A stretch of 64,000 nt of DNA from VAZQ01 sp963817135 (GCA_963817135.1 CAWFNG010000017.1:62001-126000), one strand, 5' to 3'; positions 8,231 through 16,351 are shown, counted from the first letter of the stretch. The notes: generated by a model from the sequence alone, not told the origin. Program-made: numbers and translations.

Positions 8231-8283
8231 TGCGGTGCCTTACCTCCTTTGCGTACTTGGTTATGATTTCCTAGGAGGGCTAC

Positions 8284-8484
8284 ATGCGGGTCTTGGATTT
8301 CGTTCAGGAAATACTCGCCAAGGCGGCAAGCATAGGCGCGAAGCGACGGCACTCTGATTTTACCTGCAGTGATTGCGAGCGGGTGGATCGATGCGGGCTT
8401 CCGCCGAGAGACGACTGCATCGAGAAGGCAGCGCAGATCGAACGCGGTTGGCATAGACCGAGTAGATGGGTCAGCTGGCGGTAA
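8284..8484 (+). CDS. Small Cys-rich protein under a FixK-type box, C-terminus disrupted
   Basis: 66 residues. The N-terminal part, MRVLDFVQEILAKAASIGAK, is an amphipathic helix. It is followed by DFTCSDCERVDRCGLPPRDD and C, giving four cysteines spaced C-x2-C-x6-C-x7-C, suitable for zinc or an iron-sulfur centre. TAGGAGGG lies 5 bases before the ATG. The last residues (GWHRPSRWVSWR) overlap the end of a minus-strand integrase fragment and do not look native, so the 3' end is probably truncated. The upstream FNR/FixK box suggests expression at low oxygen. Function unknown. Confidence 0.55.
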   Translation: MRVLDFVQEILAKAASIGAKRRHSDFTCSDCERVDRCGLPPRDDCIEKAAQIERGWHRPSRWVSWR

Positions 8485-8605
8485 TTGTGATGCAGCTTGA
8501 CCACACGTGCTTCGGGCTAAGCGGGGGTTTTGCACCGATCAGCTTGCCCTTATTCCAGGCAATGCGGTTGTGACTGGCTGAAGCAGGACTTTGGGAGTCT
8601 TCCAT
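8471..8605 (-). pseudogene. N-terminal stump of a tyrosine-recombinase (integrase) gene
   Basis: From an ATG at 8605 with AGGAGGACC before it, 44 codons read MEDSQSPASASHNRIAWNKG, then KLIGAKPPLSPKHVWS, then diverge and stop. This N-terminus is, from memory, that of a widespread Bradyrhizobium-group phage-type integrase in which KHVWS is followed by IRTKLQ and the catalytic domain. Only the N-terminus remains. It overlaps the 3' end of the small Cys protein and so marks a past insertion. Confidence 0.55.
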
Positions 8606-8918
8606 GATGGTCCTCCTGAAATTAGTGAGCGAGGCGGCCATCACGGGACGGTGAGTCAGCTTTCAGTCCATTCCTGCCAATCGAATCCGGCACCACGGCT
8701 TCGGGAAAAGGCAGGTCATGGCACGAAGTGTGAGTGCCGCCTCATCCCGGTTACGGCTGCTTCCAGAGGTGAAGCGGCCGGCGCTGTTGCGGTGCGGTAA
8801 CGGCCTGTGTTGACCCGCAGCCGACAAAGCTGGATCGAAATTCTGCAGCGCGGCAAGCCCCTGACTTGATCCTGCCAATCCGTTATTCTGTCACGGACTC
8901 CCTTGGTAGCAGCAGGGT
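8606..8918. other. Leader region of an ABC_sub_bind gene
   Basis: No gene is visible. The segment 8717-8765 (TGGCACGAAGTGTGAGTGCC, then a GGTTACGGCTGCTTCCAGAG stretch) resembles sequence near 6276-6305 and 52,085-52,135. It belongs to the dispersed flanks of ABC_sub_bind genes or their remnants. Confidence 0.4.
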
Positions 8919-9920
8919 ATGCAATTCGATCAACTGAAACGGCGCCAGTTCATCGCGCTGATCGGCGGCGCGGCGTCATGGCCGCTCGCGGCGCGCGCGC
9001 AGCCGGAGCGAATACGACGGATCGGGGTGCTGATAGGCTTTCCGGAGGACGACCCGGAAACGAAGGCCCGCGTTACAGCGTTTCGGCAGGAACTTGATAG
9101 ACTAGGCTGGTCAGTGGACCGCAATGTTCGGTTTGACTACCGCTACTCGCCTGGTGACAGCTTCGAAAGAGGGCCTGCGCATGCGAAAGAGTTGCTTGCC
9201 TTGCAGCCCGATGTCGTACTCGCGCTTGCGCCGCCCTTTGTCGCGGCGTTGCAACACGAGAGCCGTGAAGTACCGGTCATATTCGTCGGCGTCCCTGACC
9301 CGATCGGACTTGGCTTTGTCGCCAGCCTGGCGCGGCCGGGCGGTAATATTACGGGCATACTGACGTATGAAGAAGGCATCATTGGAAAGTGGCTGGCGAT
9401 GCTCAAGGAGATTGCCCCGCAACTCGTACGGGCAAGTCTCGTCGGCAATCCCGCGACGACTGCATACGATTACTTCCTCCGTACGGCTAGGGTTCAAGCT
9501 CCGTCAGTCAAAATGGAGGTTGTGCCTAGTCCCGTCGCGACCGCCGCTGACATTGAACGCGCGATCGAGTCGTTGGCACGCGCACCTAACACCGGCATCG
9601 TTCTGCCGCCAGATAGCTCGACCATCGTCCATCGCGAACTCATAATTGCGCTCGTGGCACGTCACCGTTTGCCCGCGGTCTATCCATTTCGTCTTTTCGT
9701 TGCTGCCGGTGGTCTGATGTCTTACGGGGTCGACTTCGTCCAAATGTTCAGACAAGCAGCAACGTATGTCGACCGTATATTGCGTGGCGCCAAACCTGCC
9801 GATCTGCCGGTGCAGGCGCCGACAAAGTTCGAGACGGCCCTCAACCTCAAGACGGCCAAAGCGTTAGGTCTGACCGTGCCTCCGGGTCTCCTCGTGGCCG
9901 CCGATGAGGTGATCGAATAA
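8919..9920 (+). CDS. ABC transporter substrate-binding protein, ABC_sub_bind family
   Basis: 333 residues. It has a twin-arginine-like signal (LKRRQFIALIGGAASWPLAA then RAQ) and then IRRIGVLIGF, the first strand of a type I periplasmic-binding fold of the PF04392 family. Internal marks are PVIFVGVPDPIGLGFVASLA with RPGGNITG, GGLMSYGVDF, and the tail FETALNLKTAKALGLTVPPG then LLVAADEVIE. The protein is exported and should bind a small ligand. No permease or ATPase gene lies nearby, so it is an orphan. The IS91-type element begins only 36 bases after its stop. It is related to the four tandem copies at 49-53 kb. Confidence 0.88.
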   Translation: MQFDQLKRRQFIALIGGAASWPLAARAQPERIRRIGVLIGFPEDDPETKARVTAFRQELDRLGWSVDRNVRFDYRYSPGDSFERGPAHAKELLALQPDVVLALAPPFVAALQHESREVPVIFVGVPDPIGLGFVASLARPGGNITGILTYEEGIIGKWLAMLKEIAPQLVRASLVGNPATTAYDYFLRTARVQAPSVKMEVVPSPVATAADIERAIESLARAPNTGIVLPPDSSTIVHRELIIALVARHRLPAVYPFRLFVAAGGLMSYGVDFVQMFRQAATYVDRILRGAKPADLPVQAPTKFETALNLKTAKALGLTVPPGLLVAADEVIE

Positions 9921-9964
9921 AAACGCTCTTTGCTGCGATGCATGAAGTCTGGTCCTGTGCAGGG

Positions 9965-10020
9965 TTCCGGATGCCGGCCATGCGAGATGCCGCCACGGGC
10001 ACCGGGGCCGGCGTCCGGAA
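9965..10020. repeat. Long hairpin at the transposase-distal end of the IS91-type element
   Basis: Arms 9965-9979 (TTCCGGATGCCGGCC) and 10,006-10,020 (GGCCGGCGTCCGGAA) pair at 14 of 15 positions around a 26-base loop. The hairpin lies at the 3' side of the transposase gene, where IS91 elements carry their replication origin. The same structure is present in copy 2 at 62,745-62,800. Confidence 0.65.
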
Positions 10021-10297
10021 GCCGCCAAAGAACGAACCCGCGGGATGGCGCTGCGCCCTTATGGGTATTTGATTGGATCGGAGGTTATTCGCAGGCGAGT
10101 GCAATGAGCTTGCACTTGATTAATTGTGTGGCTGACACGTAGCAACGCGAGTTGATGATTGAGAGGGAGGCTGGGGATTGCAGTCGAAGGGTCGCGTTGA
10201 TTACTGACCGGCATGTTTTGCTGAGCGTTGGCGTGACCGGTCGACGACCAGCGAGAGAAAAGCGCGGTACTGCGTAATGGCAACGCTGCGATCGTGA

Positions 10298-11491
10298 TCA
10301 TGAGGTGTCGATCCTGATGGTGACTGGCGGCGAGGATCGGTAGCGCGGGCTTGAGCCGCGCTCGAAGGTCTCGATGATGAGCATGCGGCCGCCGCAACAG
10401 GGACATGTGTCTGCCTCAGCATTGCCAGGCGCGGTTTCGATCGTGGGTGCAGCTGTTGCCAGCAGTTCGCGAGCGCGCGCGATGTTCTCGGCGCGAGAGG
10501 TGTTGGTGAGCAACCCATAATGGCGGATGCGGTGGAAGCCCTTCGGCAGAATATGCATGAGGAAGCGGCGAATGAACTCGTGCGTTGCCAGCGTCATGGT
10601 CTTGTAGCGGCCTGGCCCTTTGATCCGGTAGTCCTTGTATTTGAAGGTGACGCCGCTCGTGTCGGCGGCAATCAATCGGCGGTTGGAGATGGCAACGCGG
10701 TGGGTATAGCGCGAGAGATAGGCGAGCACCGCTTGGGGTCCACCGAACGGAGGCTTTGTGTTGACGTACCACTTGCGCCTGCGTAGCGGCGCCAGGTAGC
10801 GCGTGAAGGCCTTGCGCTCGATGAGTGCGGCGTTGTTGCCGAAGAATTGCAGTTTACCAGCTGCGTGGGCAGCGAGGAGCTTCGCCAGCATCAGTCCCCG
10901 GAACAGCTTCGAGAGCACGCGCACGGGTAGGATGAAGCGCGGACGGCGGCAGGCAATCCAGCGCTGGCCATCAAGCGAGATGCCGCCGCCCGGCACGATC
11001 ATGTGCACGTGCGGATGATGCGTCATGGCCGAGCCCCAGGTGTGGAGCACCGCGGTGATGCCGATGGTAGCGCCCATATGCTTGGGGTCGGCCGCGATCG
11101 TGAGCACGGCCTCGGATGAGGCCTTGAACAGCAGATCGTAGATCACTGCCTTGTTCTGATAGGCGATGTCGGAGATTGCGGCCGGCAGCGTGAACACTGC
11201 ATGGAAGTACGGCACCGGTAGCAACTCAGCCTCGCGCGCGGCCAGCCACTCGCGTGCTGCGGCTCCCTGGCATTTGGGGCAATGCCGATTGCGGCAGCTG
11301 TTGTAGGCAATGGTCGTGTACGCGCAGTCCTCGCAGCGCATGACATGCCCACCGAGAGCGGCCGTGCGGCAGTTCTCGATGGCGCTCATCACCTTCAACT
11401 GGGCGAGGCTCACGTGACCGGCGTTGGCGGTACGCCACGCCGCACCGAAGTCGCGGAAGATGTCCGCGACTTCCAGAGCAGGACGGGTCAT
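10298..11491 (-). CDS. tnp: IS91 family transposase (Y2, HUH)
   Basis: 397 residues. The N-terminal zinc-binding region has CEDC (53-56) and NSCRNRHCPKC (64-74), as in Zn_Tnp_IS91. The HUH metal-binding motif is HHPHVHMIVPGGG, with H161 and H163. The paired catalytic tyrosines are in YLSRY (Y258, Y262), spaced as in IS91. The enzyme nicks DNA at the element origin and drives rolling-circle transposition. It ends in low-complexity sequence before the origin hairpin. All key residues are present, so the protein looks active. An identical gene in copy 2 runs off the right edge. Confidence 0.93.
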   Translation of the reverse strand: MTRPALEVADIFRDFGAAWRTANAGHVSLAQLKVMSAIENCRTAALGGHVMRCEDCAYTTIAYNSCRNRHCPKCQGAAAREWLAAREAELLPVPYFHAVFTLPAAISDIAYQNKAVIYDLLFKASSEAVLTIAADPKHMGATIGITAVLHTWGSAMTHHPHVHMIVPGGGISLDGQRWIACRRPRFILPVRVLSKLFRGLMLAKLLAAHAAGKLQFFGNNAALIERKAFTRYLAPLRRRKWYVNTKPPFGGPQAVLAYLSRYTHRVAISNRRLIAADTSGVTFKYKDYRIKGPGRYKTMTLATHEFIRRFLMHILPKGFHRIRHYGLLTNTSRAENIARARELLATAAPTIETAPGNAEADTCPCCGGRMLIIETFERGSSPRYRSSPPVTIRIDTS

Positions 11492-11503
11492 GACCGCTGG
11501 CGG

Positions 11504-12400
11504 TTATGCCGGCGGCTCGTTCTCGTTCCTGTTCTCGTTCCTGTTCGCTCGCAGCGGAGTGAGGCGATCCAATGGGCTCATGACCGCCCGGATCGTGTTG
11601 GTCGCCACATGCGCATAGAGTGTGGTCGTGTCGACCTTGGCATGCCCGAGCAAGACTTGGATCAAGTGGATGTCGGTTTTCTCCTCCAGCAAGTGCGTAG
11701 CGAAGCTGTGCCGCAGCGTGTGAGGCGTCACCCGCTTCTTGATCTCGGCCATCTCGGCGGCGGCGTGAACGACGCGGTTGAATTGGCGCGTCGTCAACGG
11801 CAGCAGCCGATCACGGCCCGGGAACAACCACACCGTTGGCCGCGCAATGCGATACCAATCGCGTAGGAGATCGAGCAGCACTGGCGAGAGCATCGCATAG
11901 CGATCCTTCTGCCCCTTGCCTTGTTCGATCCGCAGCAGCATTCGCTTGGAATCGATGTCGGACACCTTGAGTGATACGACCTCGGAAACCCGCAGTCCGG
12001 CGCCATAGGCGGCGCTCAGCGCAGCCTTGTATTTGGGTCCGGGTGCCGCCTCCAGCAGGCGTCCAATTTCGTCAAGACTTAAGACCACCGGTATTTTGCT
12101 CGGCTCGCGCACGAACGTAAGGTGTCGAGCCATATCTGCCCGATCTACCGTCGCAGTGAAGAAGAAACGCAACGCCGAAACCGAGCCGTTCATGGTCGGC
12201 GGCCGCACGCCTGTTCGTCTCTGATGCAGCTGGAAGCGGCGAAGATCCTCAGCCGTTGCCGTATTCGGCGAGCGACCGAGGAAAGCTGTGAAAGTCTTGA
12301 CGTGGCGGATATAGTCGTTGCGGGTCTTCTCGCCGAAATTGCGCACGGTCATGTCTTCGATCATGCGCTGGCGCAGTGGACTGATGGGCTTCTCGCTCAT
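11504..12400 (-). CDS. Tyrosine recombinase / integrase carried by the IS91-type element
   Basis: 298 residues with an N-terminal SAM-like core-binding domain (MTVRNFGEKTRNDYIRHVKT) and a C-terminal catalytic domain. The catalytic set is visible: Arg in GAGLRVSEV, Lys in QGKGQKDRYA, His/Arg in HTLRHSFATH, His in LLGHA, and the nucleophile Tyr in TTLYAHV. The stop lies 12 bases before the transposase start, so the two are co-transcribed. The C-terminus is a short NENR repeat (NRNENRNENEPPA) from tandem GTTCTCGTTCCT units. Such recombinases may resolve the transposition circle or join it to a target; that role is inference. Confidence 0.92.
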   Translation of the reverse strand: MSEKPISPLRQRMIEDMTVRNFGEKTRNDYIRHVKTFTAFLGRSPNTATAEDLRRFQLHQRRTGVRPPTMNGSVSALRFFFTATVDRADMARHLTFVREPSKIPVVLSLDEIGRLLEAAPGPKYKAALSAAYGAGLRVSEVVSLKVSDIDSKRMLLRIEQGKGQKDRYAMLSPVLLDLLRDWYRIARPTVWLFPGRDRLLPLTTRQFNRVVHAAAEMAEIKKRVTPHTLRHSFATHLLEEKTDIHLIQVLLGHAKVDTTTLYAHVATNTIRAVMSPLDRLTPLRANRNENRNENEPPA

Positions 12401-12520
12401 CGCGGTGCTCCTGTCTTGAGGTGGAGGTTACTGACCCCTCGATCCTCAAGACGGGACACCGTCCTGTCATCGCATTCGGCTTAGCTGTTCACATGCATCC
12501 ACTGCCGCTTGCTCAGTCTT

Positions 12521-12556
12521 CGCGCGCAGCGCGCTCCCGCGTAAGCGGGTTCGTTC
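12521..12556. repeat. 36-bp stem-loop repeat, copy A
   Basis: These 36 bases recur exactly at 57,851-57,886. The core is CCCGC-GTAA-GCGGG, a perfect 5-bp stem with a GTAA loop, preceded by GCGCGCAGCGCGC, itself palindromic, and followed by TTCGTTC. It lies just outside the recombinase gene of IS copy 1. Confidence 0.7.
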
Positions 12557-12704
12557 ATTGGCACTTGGCTGCCGAGCGGGGATGTCCGCATTCACGGAGA
12601 GTCTTGGAGGGTAAGCGGACTATTCTCGACCATTGGAAGCCCGACCATCCGCGCCCCCCTTCCAGAGTAACAGCCTTTGTCGTTACGATGCCTCTTTGAG
12701 CCCC

Positions 12705-12950
12705 AGGGCTGAAAATGACGCGACCGAACTTCTCGGTGCGCTTGGCGGGGCCACGGCGTGGTTACTCGCGGCGCGCGCGCAGCAGCCGGGAATGCCGGTA
12801 GACCGGCTTCGTCGAGGACGGAAATGTTCGGATCGAATATCGCGGGGCGGGCGGCAAGTACGATCGATTACCTGTCACCGCATACTCCTCGATCAGCGCA
12901 AGTGAGAGAAGTCCGGCAACCAGTTCACCGGAATTGAACTAAGCTACGGT
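12705..12950 (+). pseudogene. Decayed N-terminal part of an ABC_sub_bind gene
   Basis: The first frame encodes LLGALGGATAWLLAARAQQP, the typical signal peptide of this family. A second frame then reads TGFVEDGNVRIEYRGAGGKY then DRLP, equivalent to the ETGYVEGQNV-IEYRWAEGQYDRLP region that normally lies about 40 residues further on. The segment between is deleted and the frames do not match. The remnant is followed by unrelated sequence. Confidence 0.7.
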
Positions 12951-13063
12951 AGATGGAAATGACAGACGCGCCGCCGCCAAGCTTGCATTCCTGTCGGTCG
13001 ATTGTCGAGTGTGTGATCCGTGATCTCAACTAGAACAAGGGAGGACTTCCGTGCAGCCTATCT

Positions 13064-13378
13064 CAACCCGGGTTCAAAACGATCAGCAAACTCATCGACA
13101 AAGGCAAGACCTGGGTCAAACTGTCGGGCGCCTATCAGGACAGCAAGGCTGGGCCGCCGACCTATTCCGATACGGTGCCCGTTGCACGAGCCTATATCAA
13201 AGCCGTCCCACAGCGGATCGTCTGGGCAAGCGACTGGCCGCATCCGACAGAGAAGGAAAAACCGAACGATGCGGTGCTGTTTGATCTGCTGGCCGAATGG
13301 GCGCCAGACGCGGCGGCGCGCACTGCCATTCTGGTGCAGAACCCTGCCGCACTGTACGGCTTCCCAACGTCGGCGTGA
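13064..13378 (+). pseudogene. C-terminal third of an amidohydrolase (PDC hydrolase-like)
   Basis: The frame encodes GFKTISKLIDKGKTWVKLSG, AYQDSKAGPPTYSDTVPVAR, PQRIVWASDWPHPT and ILVQNPAALYGF. This is the end of Amidohydro_2 TIM-barrel enzymes similar to 2-pyrone-4,6-dicarboxylate hydrolase. WASDWPHP carries the conserved metal-ligand Asp. No start codon or N-terminal two thirds is present, so the piece should be inactive. It sits among other stumps downstream of the IS91-type element. Confidence 0.65.
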
Positions 13379-13610
13379 CCGGAGAGGTTGCGGTCACACC
13401 TCGGATCGTTCCGAGGCGACCGCGGATAACGTATGCGGCGAGATGGAGGCCCGATCCCGCATCGATCCTGTTTTCCTCGAACGCTACTTCGGCCATGCTT
13501 CGGCGTGGGCGAACCAGTGCGCCATCACCCCCACGTCGTGCGACAAATGGCGCGCCGTCGTCGCGGCTGCGTTGCTCGATGCAGGACGGATTGTGGAACT
13601 CGCCGTGCTC
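13379..13610. other. Intergenic, nothing assigned
   Basis: A plus-strand frame stays open from before this region to 13,658 but does not resemble a protein and reads through two repeats. I see no gene. Confidence 0.4.
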
Positions 13611-13634
13611 AGGAACTTCAAATTCACCGCACTA
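13611..13634. repeat. Dispersed short repeat, copy A
   Basis: AGGAACTTCAAATTCACCGC followed by A occurs here and at 56,757-56,777. Both copies lie in intergenic sequence near gene ends. Confidence 0.6.
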
Positions 13635-13786
13635 GGGAAAGCGGGGAGGGCAGAATAGCGGGAGCGTATTCCGCCCTTTGCGACAATCGTTCCGCGAAAA
13701 TCGCTGAAGCGGAATCAACTCTCGACGTCATGGCCGGGCTTGTCAGCGCAAGTCGTGGTTTACCCGACTTGCGCCACTTATAGTGC

Positions 13787-13884
13787 AGACCTCGGGCAGG
13801 CCCGAGGTCTGGTGCCATCCACGTCTGTTTTCTCCGAAGCGCGCTTCAAGATAAGACGTGGATGCCCGGCACAAGGCCGGGCAT
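13787..13884. repeat. Composite palindromic repeat with three hairpins
   Basis: Arms AGACCTCGGGC / GCCCGAGGTCT (13,787-13,810, 2-base loop), CATCCACGTCT / AGACGTGGATG (13,816-13,864, enclosing the palindrome GAAGCGCGCTTC) and ATGCCCGGC / GCCGGGCAT (13,862-13,884) follow each other. Such GC-rich mosaic palindromes are frequent between genes in Bradyrhizobium-group genomes. It lies 35 bases beyond the stop of the histidine phosphatase gene and could end its transcript. Confidence 0.7.
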
Positions 13885-13918
13885 GACGGACACATTGCGT
13901 CAATTCGAGTGGAAACAG

Positions 13919-14584
13919 CTAATTCACACCTGTCGCCAGCTTTGGCCAGTCTTCCATTTGGATTCGCGCGATCAGCTGATATGTGCCGCCCTTGGGCGCG
14001 AAAATCGAGGCCTCGCCCTCCCTTACGTCGAACCAATCCTTCCCCAGGGCGTCGATGATATTTGGCTTATGGGTAATCAGGAAATTGTTCTTGCCCTTCT
14101 CCGGCGGCTGCGCGAGCATTTTACGCAAGGCCGCGCCTCGCCTGTTGTTTTCATCGGGCGTTACCACCAGACCGCCCTCGGTCAGGTCGATGGTCGGCTC
14201 GATATCTTGAAATCCCGCCAGCACGGCCGTCTCGTAAGCCCGATTGAACTTGCTTGTGTAGACCTCCCCGACAGGTAGACCGGCCCGACGAATGGCATCG
14301 CCGAAGGCCCTGGCCAGCTCCTTGCCCTTGTCATTGAGGTTTCGCTGATGCGCAACATTCTCAAAGTTGAATGGGTCGGTGTCAGCCTGGTTTGAGAAAG
14401 TCGCGCCGTGCCTGACGACAATGTTATATCCGCCACTGCGCAACAATTGCACCAGCTGCCTGTTGTCGCGACCAGTACCGTCGCGATGATCGGAGGATTG
14501 CGCCAGGCAGGGCGCAGATAGAAACAGCATCACGCTGCCAATTGCGGCCAGACGACCCGCCGCCCTCTTCAGGTTCGACTTCAT
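13919..14584 (-). CDS. Exported histidine phosphatase (phosphoglycerate mutase-like)
   Basis: 221 residues from the ATG at 14,584, which has AGAGGAGA before it. The N-terminus (MKSNLKRAAGRLAAIGSVML then FLSAPCLAQ) is a signal peptide, so the enzyme is periplasmic. The catalytic RHG is in YNIVVRHGATFSNQADTDP, and the second histidine is in FLITHKPNIIDALG. The glutamate in EGEASIFAP fits the proton donor region. The branch 1 or 2 substrate is not clear, but small exported members are usually phosphomonoesterases. It lies downstream of, and in the same direction as, the sigma/anti-sigma pair. Confidence 0.8.
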   Translation of the reverse strand: MKSNLKRAAGRLAAIGSVMLFLSAPCLAQSSDHRDGTGRDNRQLVQLLRSGGYNIVVRHGATFSNQADTDPFNFENVAHQRNLNDKGKELARAFGDAIRRAGLPVGEVYTSKFNRAYETAVLAGFQDIEPTIDLTEGGLVVTPDENNRRGAALRKMLAQPPEKGKNNFLITHKPNIIDALGKDWFDVREGEASIFAPKGGTYQLIARIQMEDWPKLATGVN

Positions 14585-14724
14585 TGCATTTCTCCTCTTT
14601 AGCTTGCTGCCGATGAATAAAATCGCGCGACGATCGGCGACACATACCCTGGACTCAGACAAGCCGCCGGTATTCCCGTCCATAAAGCGACCGTGATCAA
14701 CGGTACTGCCGTCATTGAGCTTCT

Positions 14725-15486
14725 CTAGGCGGCGCCTAACGCAACCTGGAACCTGCCGGCAAAATCGTGCAACTCCTCGTCAGCAATGTCGCTGACCGCG
14801 AAGAATTCGAGCCCGAGCGATGTCCAGCATCGGATGTTGAAGCCCTGCAGCGTCAGCATTTCCGTGTCGCGGGAACTCTCGGCTGCCGCCTGTGTCACGA
14901 AAACGTTGATCACGTGGCCCCGTCGCCGGTAGACGATCGACGCGACAGCTTTGCCGTCGACGTAATCAAGCCTGCCGCCGACCAGAGGAAATCCTTGCGA
15001 TGCCAGGTCAACGACTGGCGGGGCCATTGCCACCTTCCCATTGAACCAAGGCTTGACCGTATGCTGGTCACTCGTGCGGACATCGGTGAGGTGCTCGGCC
15101 TGAAGTGACCGCACATGCGCCGAGACCAGATCGCCAAAAAGGTGTTGCTCGGGATCCGGTCGTAAGACAGCTACCACCAGGGTCGCGGCTATTGCCGCCG
15201 ACATTGCCGAGCCCATGACGAATCCTCTCAGGGCGCTGCCAAAGCGGTTTGCGGCACGCTTGCGCGGTTGCGGGAGTGCGGCCTCGATGCGCCGGCGCAA
15301 GCTCGTCGGTGCCGTAAGACGCAGCGGCGCGGAGGAGAGGGCTTGTTGCAGCTGTTGATATCCGCGCAGTTGCGATGCGCAGCGCGAGCAGTCTTTCAGA
15401 TGTGCTTCCAACCTCCGGGCATGTCCGGCGTCGAGTTCACCGTCGAGCAGGCCATGGACCAGAATCTCGGAATCGCTGCAGGTCAT
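14725..15486 (-). CDS. Anti-sigma factor with zinc-binding N-terminus and one membrane helix
   Basis: 253 residues. The N-terminal MTCSDSEILVHGLLDGELDA then GHARRLEAHLKDCSRC carries the HxxxCxxC pattern of ZAS anti-sigma domains. A hydrophobic segment around residues 95-112 (AMSAAIAATLVVAVL) should be a transmembrane helix, with a C-terminal sensor part outside the cytoplasm. Its ATG overlaps the stop of the sigma gene in ATGA, so the pair is translationally coupled. It would hold the ECF sigma factor inactive until an envelope signal arrives. The signal is unknown. Confidence 0.87.
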   Translation of the reverse strand: MTCSDSEILVHGLLDGELDAGHARRLEAHLKDCSRCASQLRGYQQLQQALSSAPLRLTAPTSLRRRIEAALPQPRKRAANRFGSALRGFVMGSAMSAAIAATLVVAVLRPDPEQHLFGDLVSAHVRSLQAEHLTDVRTSDQHTVKPWFNGKVAMAPPVVDLASQGFPLVGGRLDYVDGKAVASIVYRRRGHVINVFVTQAAAESSRDTEMLTLQGFNIRCWTSLGLEFFAVSDIADEELHDFAGRFQVALGAA

Positions 15487-16160
15487 TTCGGCTTTCCTCC
15501 TTCTGCCAGCCACGCTTTTCGCAGCATGGAACGGGCGCGCGCGAGCCGCGACATTACCGTACCAATTGGCGCGCCGGTAACATCGGCAATCTCGTGATAG
15601 TTTAGGTCGTTGATCTCGCGCAGCACGAGCGCCTCGCGAAACGTTGGCGGCAACTCCGATATGAGATGGCGGATCCTTTCGCCGTCCATCTGCCGCAACA
15701 TCTCGACCTCGGGCGATGGCTGCGGCTCCTGCCACAAGGGCACGGCCTCCTCATCCAATTCGATCCCGCAGTCGCTGTCTTGGTTGGAGCTTGATCGTCG
15801 CGCGAATTCCGTCCGACACACGTTGCGCAGGATGGCGAAGAGCCATGGTTTCAACGCCGGCCCGCGAAAACCTGAGAAATAACGAAGCGCCCGCAGATAA
15901 CATTCCTGCACGGCGTCCTCGGCATCCGCCTCATTGCGCAATAAAAACCGAGCCAACGTATAAGCATCATTGAGATAAGGCAGCGCGGCGTCCCGAAAGC
16001 GGCGCGCCTGCTCATGCTCATCAACCTTTGGGAGGAGCGTAGTGCCATTTCGCTCGGTTGCATTCTGCTGCGCTTGGCCGAATGCGGAAGCGCCAGGTTG
16101 CCTCTGCGTGGCGTACTCCCGTACCGGGAAGAACCGGATATTGCTCGCTATCGTAGCCAT
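15483..16160 (-). CDS. ECF-family RNA polymerase sigma factor
   Basis: About 225 residues. Region 2 reads LPYLNDAYTLARFLLRNEAD then AEDAVQECYLRALRYF. Region 4 reads LISELPPTFREALVLREIND then LNYHEIADVTGAPIGTVMSR and LARARSMLRKA, the helix-turn-helix that reads the -35 element. The ATG at 16,160 is used rather than a TTG at 16,181, and GGGGGA lies about 9 bases before it. The anti-sigma gene overlaps its stop. GGAATAAA on the minus strand at 16,341-16,334 and GGAAC at 16,260-16,256 could be -35 elements for autoregulation. Confidence 0.92.
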   Translation of the reverse strand: MATIASNIRFFPVREYATQRQPGASAFGQAQQNATERNGTTLLPKVDEHEQARRFRDAALPYLNDAYTLARFLLRNEADAEDAVQECYLRALRYFSGFRGPALKPWLFAILRNVCRTEFARRSSSNQDSDCGIELDEEAVPLWQEPQPSPEVEMLRQMDGERIRHLISELPPTFREALVLREINDLNYHEIADVTGAPIGTVMSRLARARSMLRKAWLAEGGKPK

Positions 16161-16351
16161 GGTCAGAATGTCCCCCGCCAACGAATAAACTGCTGCCCGC
16201 CGCCCGTCAGTCGCTGCCCAGCAAATTTGTAGGCACCGCTACGGCGCGAAGAAGTGTTCCTAGTGAATTTCATCACACCCGTTCTCCAGCCAGCTTCGAT
16301 GACTTCCGGAGCTAGAACCCGCAAACGATCAGATTTATTCCTGACCGGCAT

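Larger units (their letters stand above)
9956..12480 (-). mobile_element. IS91-type element with accessory tyrosine recombinase, copy 1
   Basis: The left boundary at 9956 is set by comparison with copy 2: bases 9956-11,220 and 62,736-64,000 appear identical, and flanking sequence differs outside. The element carries a Y2 (HUH) transposase and, upstream of it, a tyrosine recombinase on the same strand. The right end is not fixed because copy 2 is cut by the window. Inverted arms TCTTGAGG / CCTCAAGA at 12,414-12,451 lie where the terminus is expected. IS91 relatives move by rolling-circle replication and do not make target-site duplications. Confidence 0.8.

Noticed and set aside
13020..13658. 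Plus-strand open frame of 212 codons
   Set aside because: The amidohydrolase tail is in another frame of the same bases and matches a known family, while this frame has no motif and runs through a dispersed repeat.
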